Shown here in pieces: positions 34,838 through 46,272 of a stretch of 64,000 nucleotides of DNA. Location: contig NC_066579.1 of NCBI RefSeq assembly GCF_024323335.1, positions 52,038,771 through 52,102,770 on the forward strand, written 5' to 3'. The notes below the pieces were generated by a model. The model was given only the letters and a program-made list of their open reading frames with translations, searched no databases and had not been told where the DNA came from. The stretch comes from Lathyrus oleraceus (Eukaryota; Streptophyta; Magnoliopsida; Fabales; Fabaceae). Every line of letters starts with the position of its first letter. Within the stretch, counting starts at the first letter, position 1. A program made the translations under genes and the position numbers.

Positions 34838-35571
34838 CTATCATAAGTGACCAAGGCACTCATTTCTGTAACCGCACCATGGAAGCTTTGCTCCAGAAGT
34901 ATGGAGTTGTGCACATAATTTCTACTGCATATCACCCACAAACAAATGGGCAAGCTGAGATCTCCAACAGAGAGATCAAACAGGTTTTAGAGAAAATGGT
35001 GCAACCAAATAGGAAGGACTGGAGCCGTCGTCTAGAAGACGCACTTTGGGCTCAAAGAACAGCTTTCAAGACACCCATTGGGATGTCTCCTTATCGACTT
35101 GTTTTTGGTAAGGCACGTCACCTTCCTGTAGAGATAGAATACCGTACCTATTGGGCGGTGAAAAGTTGTAATTTGGAGATGTAACAAGCAGGTATTGAAA
35201 GAAAACTCCAATTACAACAGCTTGAAGAGCTTAGGCTAGAGGCTTATGAAAGCTCTATGATTTATAAAGAGAAAACTAAGCACTTCCATGATAAGATGAT
35301 TTCTAGGAAGGAATTCTCTATGGGCCAACAGGTTTTACTGTTTAATTCCTACCTTGAGCTTATGGCTGGGAAACTTCGATCCAATTGGATTGGCCCTTTT
35401 GTCGTTACTAACGTTTTCCCTCATGGTACAGTAGAAATTAAAAGTGCAGGTACTTAACAAGTTTTCAAAGTCAATGGGCAACGCCTAAAGCTATTTCATG
35501 AGAGTTCAACGCCTGACAATGCAAGCATAGAGGAGCTTTCTTTGGAAGCACCCAACTACACTGCAACTTGA
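34838..35571 (+). pseudogene. Element A integrase, C-terminal part
   Basis: Continues the core interrupted at 12059: [12 protein letters not shown] (second Asp), [20 protein letters not shown] (catalytic Glu), then [21 protein letters not shown] and the C-terminal FKVNGQRLKLFHE. In-frame stops at 35182 (TAA) and 35455 (TAA); normal end TGA at 35569-35571. The frame matches that of the last integrase codons before the insertion once the single-base deletion near 12012 is allowed for. Confidence 0.92.
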
Positions 35572-36564
35572 TCAGGGAGTTCTTATTCCTTTCTCTCAAC
35601 TTCAATAACTATGTCCTTTCATTGAGGACAATGCTTGTTTTAAGTGTGGGGGAGGGAATTCCCTTTTTGTTTTGTTTTCTTTGATTTTGTTTCGTTGTTT
35701 TGTTTTCAATTATAGAAAAATAAAATTTAAAAAAAAATTGCATCTTTTTGAAAGTTCTAGGCTATAGATTAATCTGAGATTAGTTGTGGAGACTTGGGAA
35801 AGTTCACAAGATTGGTATCTTCTTAACACCGTAAGTCTCCTGAGTATGGAAATAGTTTTGAATACTTGTTATGACATAGCCTTGAATGTTCATTCTCTTA
35901 TAGCTCTTGAGTAGTTTATCTTTGCAGTCGACACCATCTCACACATGCTCTACGTAAGGAAGCCGATGAAAATAAGTGAGTGATCCAAGTTTCTTTCGAA
36001 AAATTAAATTAAATTAGGGAATGCACCTTCTAAGTTGGGTGGCCCTCACCCGGTCACTTAACCCAACGGTTGTGGAACCTACAAAAATAAAACATAATAA
36101 TTACCTATTGTTGGTTGGTTTAGAGGTTTTTGGTGCTGAACTTGGTAGGGCGGATTACGGTCCGATCCCCCACAACTGCAATTGGGTAAATAAGGGGTTA
36201 CCAATTTTTGTACCAGAACCCCGTGTAAAAAGGATCAGAGTCACTAACTGGTTGCCTTACTATGAGTGTGTGGAGATAACGGGCTTAATGTGATTGCGCA
36301 AGAATGAAAAAGAGTAAAAAGGAGACTGAGTAAGTTAGACTTTGGCATAATAACATGATTCGGAATGGATTGTGTGTTCAGGAGGCTTATAATTGCATAA
36401 TTGTGGATTAGTGTTCCTACGATATCCTTAGTATGCATGATTAGTACCTATCGATGCTATCTTAACCAAGGAAGAGTTTGTAGCCTGGAATGAGTAACTG
36501 ATGTTGTGTGTTTCTTGAGTTTTGATTTTGCTCGGAGTGCAAAAGTTCAAGCGTGGGGGAATTT
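35572..36564 (+). other. Element A 3' noncoding region
   Basis: About 1 kb between pol and the 3' LTR. A polypurine-like gtgtgggggaggg lies at its start (35644-35656) and the true tract next to the LTR at its end. The 90-codon frame 36021-36293 is not a recognisable protein. Confidence 0.7.
36551..36564 (+). promoter_or_regulatory. Element A polypurine tract
   Basis: agcgtgggggaatt abuts the 3' LTR start tgatcag. Confidence 0.75.
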
Positions 36565-37622
36565 GATCAGTGCATTTTAATGCACATTCTCCTATGTTTG
36601 TTCTTAAGCATTTCTTTGATTTCCTTTGCTTACTTTTATGTTTTATAATGTTTTTATATTTTAGTTTATTTTTATTGTTATTTGATTTTCGTATTTAATT
36701 TTCAGCTTTAATAGTCTGCACTAAAACATCATAACTTGAGCTTCGGGAATCCGATTGACGCGTTATAATAATCTCCGGAAAGCTAAGAGAAAGATCTACA
36801 ACTTTCGTATTGGAGTCAAAGTCATATTCGGAGCGCTTATTTTCCAGAATTTTGTTTGAAGCTGCAACATTAGTTTTATTTTAGTTTTGGATCGTTAGTT
36901 TTGGGTCTGAGTTATGTATTTGACCTAGTTGGGTTGTAAACAGATTGTCTTGGTTTTCCCCTAATACCTAGCAGCTGGAAAACACTATTCACATTTTTTA
37001 TTATTCACGAATTATATTTCTTACGCTTGAAAGAACCGTAATGGAGAACTAATCTTTCCAGACGGATTTGCTGTATTTAGGTTCACTACTTTGAGATTGT
37101 TATAATTGCACTTAGAATTCTATTCCTTTCAATAATATTATATGATTGTTGTTTGTTTAATCCGATTTCCATGTAATATTGTTGGTTAAATTTGAATGAT
37201 ATATGTTCTTAACTTTTGATCGCAATTCAACTTTGCTTAACCGTTAAATTTGCGATATCTATAACCGTATGCTTAATCCGGCAATAAGAATATATACCTT
37301 ACAGTGTCGATCACGCTTGTTGAATGATATTGTGTTCAAATAAGATAGAAGTCGTAGTTGTAGCAATCGATGATAAGTTGAACCTGACACAGTGAATCCG
37401 TTTGTTTTATAATCACCTATTTCATAACAACTTATTTCAATAATCACTTATTTAATAACCATTTTTTTTCCTTAATCAATCCTGAATCCAACCCCCCTCC
37501 CCCAAAATCGATTTACCTTTGGTTAGTAATAATCAAGAATCCTTGAGAGACGATTCGAGTCATTGTCGTTATACTATGTTTTCAAAATAACTCGATTTTG
37601 ATCCGCGCGCGACAGCGGATCA
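36565..37622 (+). repeat. Element A 3' LTR
   Basis: 1058 bp, pair of 5789-6852; ends gcgacagcggatca. Confidence 0.92.
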
Positions 37623-37627
37623 ATATC
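37623..37627. repeat. Athila element A target duplication, right
   Basis: atatc, matching 5784-5788. Confidence 0.85.
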
Positions 37628-38025
37628 CAAAATTTGTTACATACCCTTTAAAATATATTTTTTTGAACAAGAATGATTTTCTGCACTTGCAATTTATCAA
37701 CTGAGTACTCTTCAAAGGTTGAGCTCCATTCTTTAACTGAGGGTTATTTCAAAAATACAAAAATGACAATATCAACACCATTGTGAGAGATAGATTGCAA
37801 TGACAGAAAAAATATTTTGTTCAAGATAATAAACAAATAACGAGTGCTTTTATAGTATGATTAGGGTAAAATCTATTTAACGAGTGGTTTTATAATAAAA
37901 TCTTATTATTTTATGCATTAGTTCAATAGAAAACCCAAAGGTTATAATATTTTGTTTACATTTATAAACAAATAAATCATAAACTGCGATAGCTGGGAAT
38001 CGAAACTTGTACTAAGTTGTTTTTT

Positions 38026-38135
38026 CACCCCGGTGTTATGAAAAACCGAGGGAATATATGTTTTTTTTTGTTTTTTTTAATAATAAAAAATAGCGCGCAT
38101 TGACTTTATACCTCAGTTTTCTATTGCTCGAGGTG
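38026..38135. repeat. Subterminal hairpins, right side of CACTA-1
   Basis: ccccggt...accgagg at 38026-38052 and cctcagt...ctcgagg at 38110-38135, mirroring the left-side hairpins. Confidence 0.55.
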
Positions 38136-38609
38136 AAAGTTTCGTCATGAAAAGCGTTATTTGTTGTAGTGAAATATTCTCGTTCAAGATGTGTCAGAGT
38201 ATGTAGTAGATGGGTTTCAACCGCTACCAAAAAATGGAAATGTTTAGTTCTTAGAGATAATTTCAAAAGTCAAATACCCTCAACCAATCCAAACTACAAT
38301 AATCCCTTTGCCAATCCAAACTACAATAACCCCTCCCCCAATCCAAACTGCACAACCATCACTTTCTTTCGAAATATTTCCTCACCGTGACATTTTATCC
38401 CCTCACTCGAAAGATATTATAGTAGAAGATGAGGCTGAAGATGTTATGGTAGAATATGAGAACGAAGATGTTGTTCAAGTGCCTAGTTCTGAGTATTGGA
38501 ATGTAAATGTAATTAGTAAGTAATTTAAGGTTACAATATCTTTAAATGATTTAAATATTTTACATAGTTGAGTTATAGCATTATTTTGTTTACTTTTTTA
38601 TGTGATAGA

Positions 38610-41040
38610 TGAGACGTGTCATATTTCAAACACACGTTTATGTGAGCAAGACTTTGTTGCGAAAACAGAGTCTGATGGAACATGGATAATACTTGAATAG
38701 GATAAAAAACATCACGCAATAGGACTAGCTTCTCATTTGTTAGTCGGGTATTTGACTAGAATTATTACAATATTTAAAGACTTGTCTGTCCATTATGTTC
38801 GAGAGTTGGAAGGCAATTCCAGCGGATACAAAAACAAAGTTTTATGATGCAAAGATAAATGTATCATTAATAAACAACTACATATTTTTAAAATTAATTT
38901 CATGGTGATTATTATTTGATTTTTCAACTAATTTTTATTTGTATGGTTAGCTTCATTTTGTTGTTATGATGGGCATGACAAAGATTTCATACTTGTTTCT
39001 TAAATTTTGTAGATGGGATCTCACATTGGAGGAAAATCTTGCAAATTATCCAAAAAGAATTTATGATAACGATTGGGCTATATTTGTTCAATATTAGGCG
39101 GAAAGAAGAAACATAGGTAATATTAATGTTTTACTTGTATAATTGTATTTTTAATATATAAGTAATGCATTGTATCTTATCGCAATCTATAATGTGTGTT
39201 GTTATTTGTAATCAATGTAGAAAATAGCAAAAACAAATGCCCAAAATAAAGGAAAAATGAAGATTTTGCATACATTCGGATCTAAGTCGTTTGTAAGAAA
39301 GTAACATGAGTTGGTATGTATAAATCTATATATTGTTGATTATATACCTAATAGTATAAATAATTAATATTTCTACTTATTTGTAGGAATTGAGAGATGG
39401 ACGACCATACAATAGAAGAGAAATGTATGCAGTTTCTCGTAAAAAGTCTGACGGGTCATTTGTCATTGAAGATGCTTACAATAATAAATGTAAGTGCAAG
39501 TTAACTATTTTGAAATATTTTGTAATCTCCTTAAGGTGTAAGAAAAGATCAAACATTTGACATTTCTTAGAGGTAGAGAGAATCTGTTTGAAAATTGATT
39601 AAATTAAATTGAGAATTATGATTATATATGAAACTATCAAGCACATTATAGATTCAAACAATGTGAGACTTTTTGGTTAGAAAGCTCCTCATTGACATAT
39701 GATTCTTAACAAGCAAACAACTCACTAGGAATAGTACTTGTTCCACATAATTGCACTAGCTTAGTTAGATGAAATACCCATCACTGATAGAGATTAACTT
39801 TTTATGCAAGCTAAACATGACTGTGTAGACTAAAATGGCAATGTTTAGTTCTTAGAGATGATGGAGGTAATTTCTTGTTTGCTTTTGTAGCAAAGCTTCA
39901 TTACAGTTTAGTTCTTGAAAATTGCTCAGAGTAGAGGATTTCATAAAAATTAGGTTTAGCAATATCGAAAACAAATTATTCAACCATGTTAATGTAAATT
40001 GGAAAACAAGTTTTCAGTGCATACAATAGTAAGTCAATATTCTTTAGTGCCATGTAGTTAGTTATATGACACACGGTCAAGTTTTACAATATTATTTTAA
40101 AAACATATTTTTTAAACACAAAAATGTATAATAAAATGCAGATAAAAGTGGCATACATCCAACTTTTCAATGCATACAATGGAAATTGAAGTCTCTGTAA
40201 AATAGAAATTGATGATATATCATTATTTATAGCATTGTTATCTTTTTTTTTTTTTAAATAGTATAATTTCTTTAGGCTCATAATCTAGTTGTGTCCTCTC
40301 ATGCAGAATATATAATTTCTTTAGGCTCATAATCTAGTTGTGTCCTTCAGAAACATTTGAGTTGAATTTGACGGTATACCTTCTCTTTTAATTTATTATA
40401 TACTTCTCATTATATACTATTTTAACATTGAAAAATGATATCCTTAATCACTGTGTTCGTGTTTTGCAAAGATAGTACCAGACCAGACTTTTAACTTAGA
40501 TTTGTATATTTGTCTATATCATGATATCATTCAGTTTTGTAGAAGTCTTTGGAATTGTAAAAGAATTATTAAGTGAAATATACTATATAATTAACGTTGT
40601 TTGTTCAATTTTCTCTTTTACATGTGCTGCAGGAAGAATTATAAGTTGCAACTAAAGATTTTGTGTCTGAAAATGAGGCATTTTAGAAAATCTTTGAAAA
40701 AGTACATCCTGGATATGTTTGTTTTTTTGTGAACTGAAGTTACTTCATCTCAGATTAATAAATCTATAAGATTAACGTTTTTTTTCTGAAGAAAATGAAA
40801 GAATAAAGGAAATGCAAGAAAAAATGATTGCACTTAAAAAAAAGCATTTTAAAATTGATGAATTGATTGAGAAAATCGCACACTTAAAGCAAAAGGGCAA
40901 TGTTAGAAAAAAGGAAATTGAACTCTTAATGCAAATGTAAAATTCTATTCGAAGATTGGTATATTATTTTAAAGAGTATATTATTCTAATACATTTTTTC
41001 AGAGATTGAAATCACCCCTTGATGGTAGACGTTCTTATGA
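38610..41040 (+). pseudogene. Plant En/Spm-type transposase gene, multi-exon, decayed
   Basis: Pieces in order: SWKAIPADTKTKFYDAK (about 38800-38850); RWDLTLEENLANYPKR...NDWAIFVQY then a stop (39012-39100); KIAKTNAQNKGKMKILHTFG and SKSFVRK-stop-HEL (39235-39318); ELRDGRPYNRREMYAVSRKK and SDGSFVIEDAYNNK (39388-39487); and a C-terminal charged, coiled-coil-like segment ERIKEMQEKMIALKKKH (40797-40940). The ARxNAxNKxKxxHTxGSKSF pattern followed by GRPPxRxE is typical of the plant transposase (Ptta/En/Spm) family. Introns separate the blocks. At least two internal stops and no preserved start. Confidence 0.65.
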
Positions 41041-41584
41041 GTCTACCTACCGAGTTGCAGATAATGGATCATCTAAAAGGACAAATTAGACTTTGCTATG
41101 AAAATTAGATTATGAACTTTTCTATGTATTTTTAGCATTATGATACTTATTATTATAAGATTAGGATTTGATATATTTCTGGTTTATTGTACAACATGAC
41201 ATGATTATCGAATTGCAGATAATGGATCATCTAGAATGACAAATTAGACTTTGCTATGAACTAATTAGACTATGAACTTTCCTATGTATTTTGGCATTAT
41301 GATGCTTATTATTATAAGATTGAGATTTTATATTTTTCAGATTACTTTACTATATGACATGATTATGAAACTCACATTTTTTTGACATTACGATGCTTAT
41401 TTGATATTAGATATTTACAATTGGAATTTTATTACGTTAAAAAGTGATAGAAAATTAAATAAAAATTATAGAAATATTATCCAACAATAATAATAATTTA
41501 AAGAAAAAAATATTATAAAAAAATTGAGATGATAATAATTTAAATAAATAAAGAATATTATAAAAAAAACCTATAGATTAAATT

Positions 41585-41950
41585 ACGACAATTAGAATCC
41601 GTCGTAACCAGCATAAATTATATTTAGAATTAGTAAATATAATTACTGACGGTTTGAACCGTCGGGATTTCACAATCATTACGTCAAACCGTCGCAACTA
41701 TCATTGAAGACATAACTCAAATTGAAATTCACGATGGTTTGTAATCATGGTCACTCGCAATTTACTTCAGTTTCCTAACCGTCGCGACTTAGAACGACAG
41801 TTGGAGTGACGATTTTACCAACCGTCGCAATAAAGTCTGGCGACACATGTTTCTGCGACAGAAACAAAATAGTCGCAACTTACAATTTGAGACGGTTCCG
41901 CCGTAACCTACCAAAATTAACTGTTGCAACTTTCCAAACTTTTTGTAGTG
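41585..41950. repeat. CACTA-2 3' subterminal repeat array
   Basis: At least seven copies of a gacggttt/aaccgtcgc(aac) motif in alternating orientation within 360 bp, ending at the terminus ttttgtagtg. Confidence 0.65.
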
Positions 41951-43153
41951 TTTCTTTCCTTTTCCGACGTTTTATATTGTTGTTTTCGGATCTGTGCACT
42001 TCCTGATTCATAATATTTTATTTTGATGGGCATTGATCAGAGAGATTTGTTCCAAAATTAGGATTTATTTATAAAAACTCATAGCCTTTATAGTTTGTGA
42101 TCTCTCTTAAATTTAGTTTTAAATATCCAGTTTTTTTGCTTTTACTTATTATTTCTAAGTTCTTTTGTGTACTCAAGTCTCCATTGAAGCACCCAGATCT
42201 TTATCAATTCAATCTATTTCGTTATCATTCATGTTATATTTATAATCGTATATAATTATCAATTTATACTTTCAATGTTAATCATGTTTTCGGTTACGAT
42301 TATTGCTTTGTTTGTGTTGTTGTTCACCATGAGAGTGTAGTCTACTAAGGACTAATGGTCATGAGACTTATCTCATGACTATCCATATGAATATTCACAA
42401 ATCGATTACGAGAATTTCATTCACAAGTTATTTTAAAACCTGCATTTTTCAATCCAACCCTTATACGAAAGTAAAGAGTTTTCAGGTACCATTCATAATC
42501 TGAAAGGATATGCATCAGTATCCGAGAGTAGGTTTTTAAACAATTGAATTCAAAACAACGAAAATCCTCAGATGCGGTTGAGAAATGTCTCATCTTTTAT
42601 AATCGTGCAAAGAAAAGAATCTTTGGTGAATAATTTGGATGTGCAAAAGTAGACTAATTATTCACCATAGATAGGACAACGATGAAAGTAGGTGTTGTCC
42701 ACATTTATCTATTTTCTATAACAATGTTGAAATTCTCGTAATAAAAGCGAAAGGGTTATATGGATATGTTAGAGTAAGGACCATGAAACCTAAGTCATGT
42801 TTGTCTCATAATATTTTAAGTGATTTTTATTTAAGTTGTTTTCCAAAAGTGCTTTTTATTTAAGTTGTTTCACAAAACACCAATTTTCGGTCACTCTGGA
42901 TATACACTTATAAAATAGGATTCGATAATCAACCTTTTATCTATCTAGTTCGATAATCTATTTTTATACTACTTCTCACATTCGTACACTTCTGACGTGC
43001 CAATATGAACAAAAGAAATAACTAAAGAAATCTAACATCATCAGGACATCTAATGTAACTGATTTTTTTTAGTGGATTGTATTCAAACATTTACATAACT
43101 GAGCATTTTCAGTCATATTTATGCACATTCAGTACGTGTGTATGTGTAACCCA
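41951..43153. other. Athila-like LTR debris
   Basis: No coding pattern. The stretch 42230-42760 has the features of the untranslated Athila LTR parts elsewhere in the window (gttgttcaccatgagagtg compared with gattttgttcaccataaag at ~47125; flashes of aaaacctgcattttt). The end near 42990 (ttctcacattcgtacactt) resembles a U5 tail, but no primer site follows. Assigned by resemblance only. Confidence 0.35.
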
Positions 43154-46042
43154 TGACACTGTAGCGGTAAATTCATGATCATCAAGCTATGGATAAGCTA
43201 GAGATCAATAAAACCAGAGTCGCCACCGCACTTTTATTGTTTCCAAGGGAAAAGGAAAAAAGTACGAACAAAACCCAAAATAAGAAGTTTTCAAATCAAA
43301 ACTAATAAAATGTTAGAGATTACAGGTAAGGGGTTGGTTACACAGAGGGAAGGTGTTAGCACCCAAAGTGTCCTAGGTACTCCTAGGGAGCCCTTTTTGT
43401 GTGCATATGTATTTGGTACAAAATGATGTTTACAAACAAATAGAATGGGGGGATGAGAAAAGAATTCATTAATTATATTTTTGTGTTTGACAAGACCTTC
43501 GGACTTGTGCCTACGTACCAACATAAAAATGAGGGATCAGAACCTCGTAGTTCGTGATACAAATTTCAAAGTGGATGCATTGCTTTTAATCAAAAATTAA
43601 GTTTGAAAGGCACAAGGGCCAAAAAAATGGTTTGAATGAGTTAGTTCTTTTTGGGTTTTGAAAATTTTAAGTCAAGTATAATTAGATCTATTTACAAGTT
43701 TGATTAAGAAAAGGAAGTTTGAAAATTCAACGGCATAAGGCCAAAGTTTCTATCTTTTGCAAAGTGGTCAAAGTTTAGAACAAAACTAGTTCAAACAAAG
43801 AAAATTTTAAAAATGAGGGAAAGATTTTGAAATTAAAGAAATGGGGAGGAGATGAAGAGACTAATCCTATGCACAAAATTAAAAGTTAAGGGTTGAAAAG
43901 ATCTGACAAATGGGTAGCAATCCAATAGACAAGAATGTCAATAGAAACCCAAATTCCCTTGGACATTTAAAATCAAGCAACACAAATGCACAATTATATC
44001 AGTCTTGAAGAGCAAGACATCAAATAAAGATAGCCACATCTAAGCTTTAGCCACTCCATAATCTTCTTCAAGACAGCCCATGTAACAGATGAAATCCACA
44101 AGTCACAGGTTCAAAATAACAGCTTCACAATGATCATGTTGCAGATGAACTCAAAGGGATCTTCAATGATGTATCAAATGAAGTTTCAAATTGCGAGCAC
44201 TTGGTTTCACAGAAAGTTGGCATTGGCCAAGTCCTTTAGCGTAGGAATGTTGCATAAGTTCTAAGTCCATTTGTCCAAGATCAAGTCAACAGTCCACACA
44301 AAAGTTTTTTAGGATTTTTGTTGTTATTATGTATATTAATGGTCAAAGACCACATAAACAAACAAATATACACAAAAATGGAATATATCACACAATATGG
44401 TCCAAGTGGACAAAGTGAAAATTGCATTAACATAAACAATTAGAATGATATGAATAATGGCAAATGAATAAAGGCTAAAATTAAATGACATTAAAGTAAA
44501 TGGCTTGAAATTAAAAGTTAGTTGTTAATGAGTTAGAAGTTAGTATTGTTTTGCTTTTGCTTTTCATTTTTTAGTCATTCTTTGGAGAACACTCAACCCA
44601 CTTATCACAAGCATGGCCCCTTGAACCAAGACATCTTCCCAAAGAAGGAAAAAAGGCCAAGTTTCCACACAATACCATGAAAGATGGGAGACTTACAATC
44701 TCACTAACTAGAATGCTATACCTTTTTGTGTCACAAATTTAGGGCTATGTTAAGCAATCGTAATTGGACTTATGTAGAAGTCATAACTATTTGAGGTCGG
44801 GCAATAGAATTTTAGTGTTAATGCATGTTACAGACATAGTATAATGGACTATGCTCATGAGACATACCACACACAAAAAGAATATGCAAAAGAGGTGGCC
44901 TAATCTCATCCATACTTACGTGATTTTTCAATCAACTAGCCTTAGGACTTTGAGATATCATAGGCCAAATGAGATGAATGCATAAAGAATGGGAATGAGA
45001 TGAAGAGGGAGGGTAACGGATCAAAACTCAAATTGGTCAAAGGAGGACTTTTACCAAATTAATATCATCCATTCATTTTGGGAGATGGAATGTTCATTCC
45101 ATTAATCCACTAAATCCAATGATATTAACTTGACAAAGTCAAATCAACCTTGACCAAAGCCCAACAACAAGAGTCAAACTCAAACAAGTCATCACAATTG
45201 GTCAACACAATTAATTGGAATTTATTCAAATTAAGAAGACTAAAATAATACATTTAAATTAAATATGGTTTGTCAAATTCCTAAAACCTCATCAAAACAC
45301 CAAATAAATGGCCATGAGATTTATCATAGGTCAAACAAGGTCAAAGGACCTTGGAGACAAAAATTCAGAATTTTTAAAGACTTAAAAGTATTTTTAAACA
45401 ATTAAAAACAAACACAAAATCAATTAAATTATGAAAAATATTAATAATGATCAAAATAATTTTAATTCAAAATATGAAAGAGGAAATTATTTGAAATTTT
45501 TTGGTGAAACTCTCATATTTTTTGGATCAATATTAAAATTAATATGAATTAATGAAAATAAAATGAATAAAAGAAAATCAGAAAATATCAAAAAAAAATG
45601 TTCCACCAAACACACGAGTCAACGCGCTACAGGGATGGTAATCACAATGAGCGCTCAGGATTAAAACAAATTGGATGGATCTTATGGCTGGGAGACGTGC
45701 CAACGCACCGCCGGAGCTATAACTCCGATCTTCTTCTCCGGTGGACCTCACCGGACTGGTCCACCCTCAACCATCACCAAAATAAAAAAGGAGGACATGA
45801 TCTGAAAGAAAAAATGGCGTAGAATCTGACTTCAATTTCAACTAACTCCAAATATATAAAAAGATATGAGGAGTTGAATTTTGAGGTGTGTCAACTGAGT
45901 TGCTTCGATTTGACCTCTAAGCAACTCAATTTTCTTGCCTACATTGGTAGGACTTCAGACAACCAAAGATCCAAGAGAATTGAGTAGAATTGAGTGAGAA
46001 TCGAGGAGATGAAGTTTTCTGAAAATTACCTTCAATGCTATG
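43154..46042 (-). mobile_element. Ogre-like LTR fragment (E), truncated
   Basis: Begins tgacactgtagcgg and is at least 2.9 kb long before the Athila LTR at 46043 cuts it. Like the Tat LTRs it has agagtcgcca 62 bases from its left terminus (43216-43225) and ggtgttagcaccc further in (43352-43364), in the same order and orientation, which identifies it as a Tat/Ogre LTR read on the minus strand. Long LTRs fit Ogre. No primer site or polypurine tract flanks the left end, so this is the outer end of a 3' LTR; the rest is outside the window or lost. Confidence 0.6.
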
Positions 46043-46272
46043 TGTTAGATGCCCAAAAATGCTTATTTGAGCTATCAAATGTGGGCATTTTTCACTCCTT
46101 TTTGTTGCTAAAGCGTTCGAAACCGCCTTTGTTTTAGATGAATCACAATACAATGTTAAACGATCTTGGTACCTTTGATTTGTGCGTTATTGTGCAGGAA
46201 TTAGACATGAAATAATAGAAAATGAAGGCACAAGAAAATGGCAAGGGACCAAGAAAAAGAATGCATTCATCA

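Larger units (their letters stand above)
5789..37622 (+). mobile_element. Athila-lineage Ty3/gypsy element A, interrupted
   Basis: Own sequence 5789-12059 plus 34838-37622, about 9.06 kb after removing the Tat insertion and one duplication copy. LTRs of 1064 and 1058 bp (tgatca...tgatca-type termini), tRNA-Asp-type primer site, gag, protease, reverse transcriptase, RNase H and integrase in order, ~1 kb of 3' noncoding sequence, polypurine tract, and a perfect atatc duplication. The two LTRs differ at several percent of positions in the stretches I compared, more than those of the Tat element inside it, consistent with A being older. The coding region is one frame broken by about ten stops and one single-base deletion. 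Confidence 0.92.
4515..38171. mobile_element. Non-autonomous CACTA transposon 1, interrupted
   Basis: Own sequence is 4515-5788 plus 37623-38171 (about 1.8 kb); the rest is a nested Athila element. Left end cactattacgaaaaatgct and right end, reversed, CACTACAACAAATAACGCTT, are imperfect terminal inverted repeats that continue with ttttaacgtcagacg versus ttttcatgacgaaac. The interior holds repeated cctcggt...accgagg hairpins and three copies of a tacattgtttacacagaatatt motif. No transposase coding sequence is present, so it would have depended on another element. Compare the unrelated subterminal motif of CACTA-2. Confidence 0.65.
4480..38523 (+). pseudogene. CACTA-2 gene, first exon, split by CACTA-1
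   Basis: An ATG at 4480 opens a frame (MVGIDCNNFST) that runs to 4514, where CACTA-1 begins. The frame resumes after that insertion at 38172 (ILVQDVSEYVVDGFQPLPKN), hits a stop, then shifts to a proline/threonine-rich part and an acidic part (IIVEDEAEDVMVEY) to 38523. The insert removes no reading-frame information: both sides are in phase whether or not the 3-bp duplication is counted. The N-terminal protein is not a recognised domain; an upstream part of the En/Spm transposase gene is the best guess from position. Confidence 0.45.
4480..41950 (+). mobile_element. CACTA (En/Spm) transposon 2, interrupted
   Basis: The visible parts are 4480-4514 and 38172-41950; everything between is a later insertion. 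The right terminus is a CACTA end (ttttgtagtg at 41941-41950, CACTACAAAA when reversed). It is preceded by an array of subterminal motifs of the type aaccgtcgcaac in both orientations (about 41585-41905), which is characteristic of transposase binding regions of this superfamily. Coding remnants of a plant En/Spm transposase lie at 38172-41040. The left terminus could not be placed; a CACTACAAAA sequence at 2564 is only a weak candidate. Confidence 0.62.

Noticed and set aside
45598..45822. 74-codon frame in LTR E
   Set aside because: Lies in the long Ogre-like LTR; no resemblance to a known protein and no start context.
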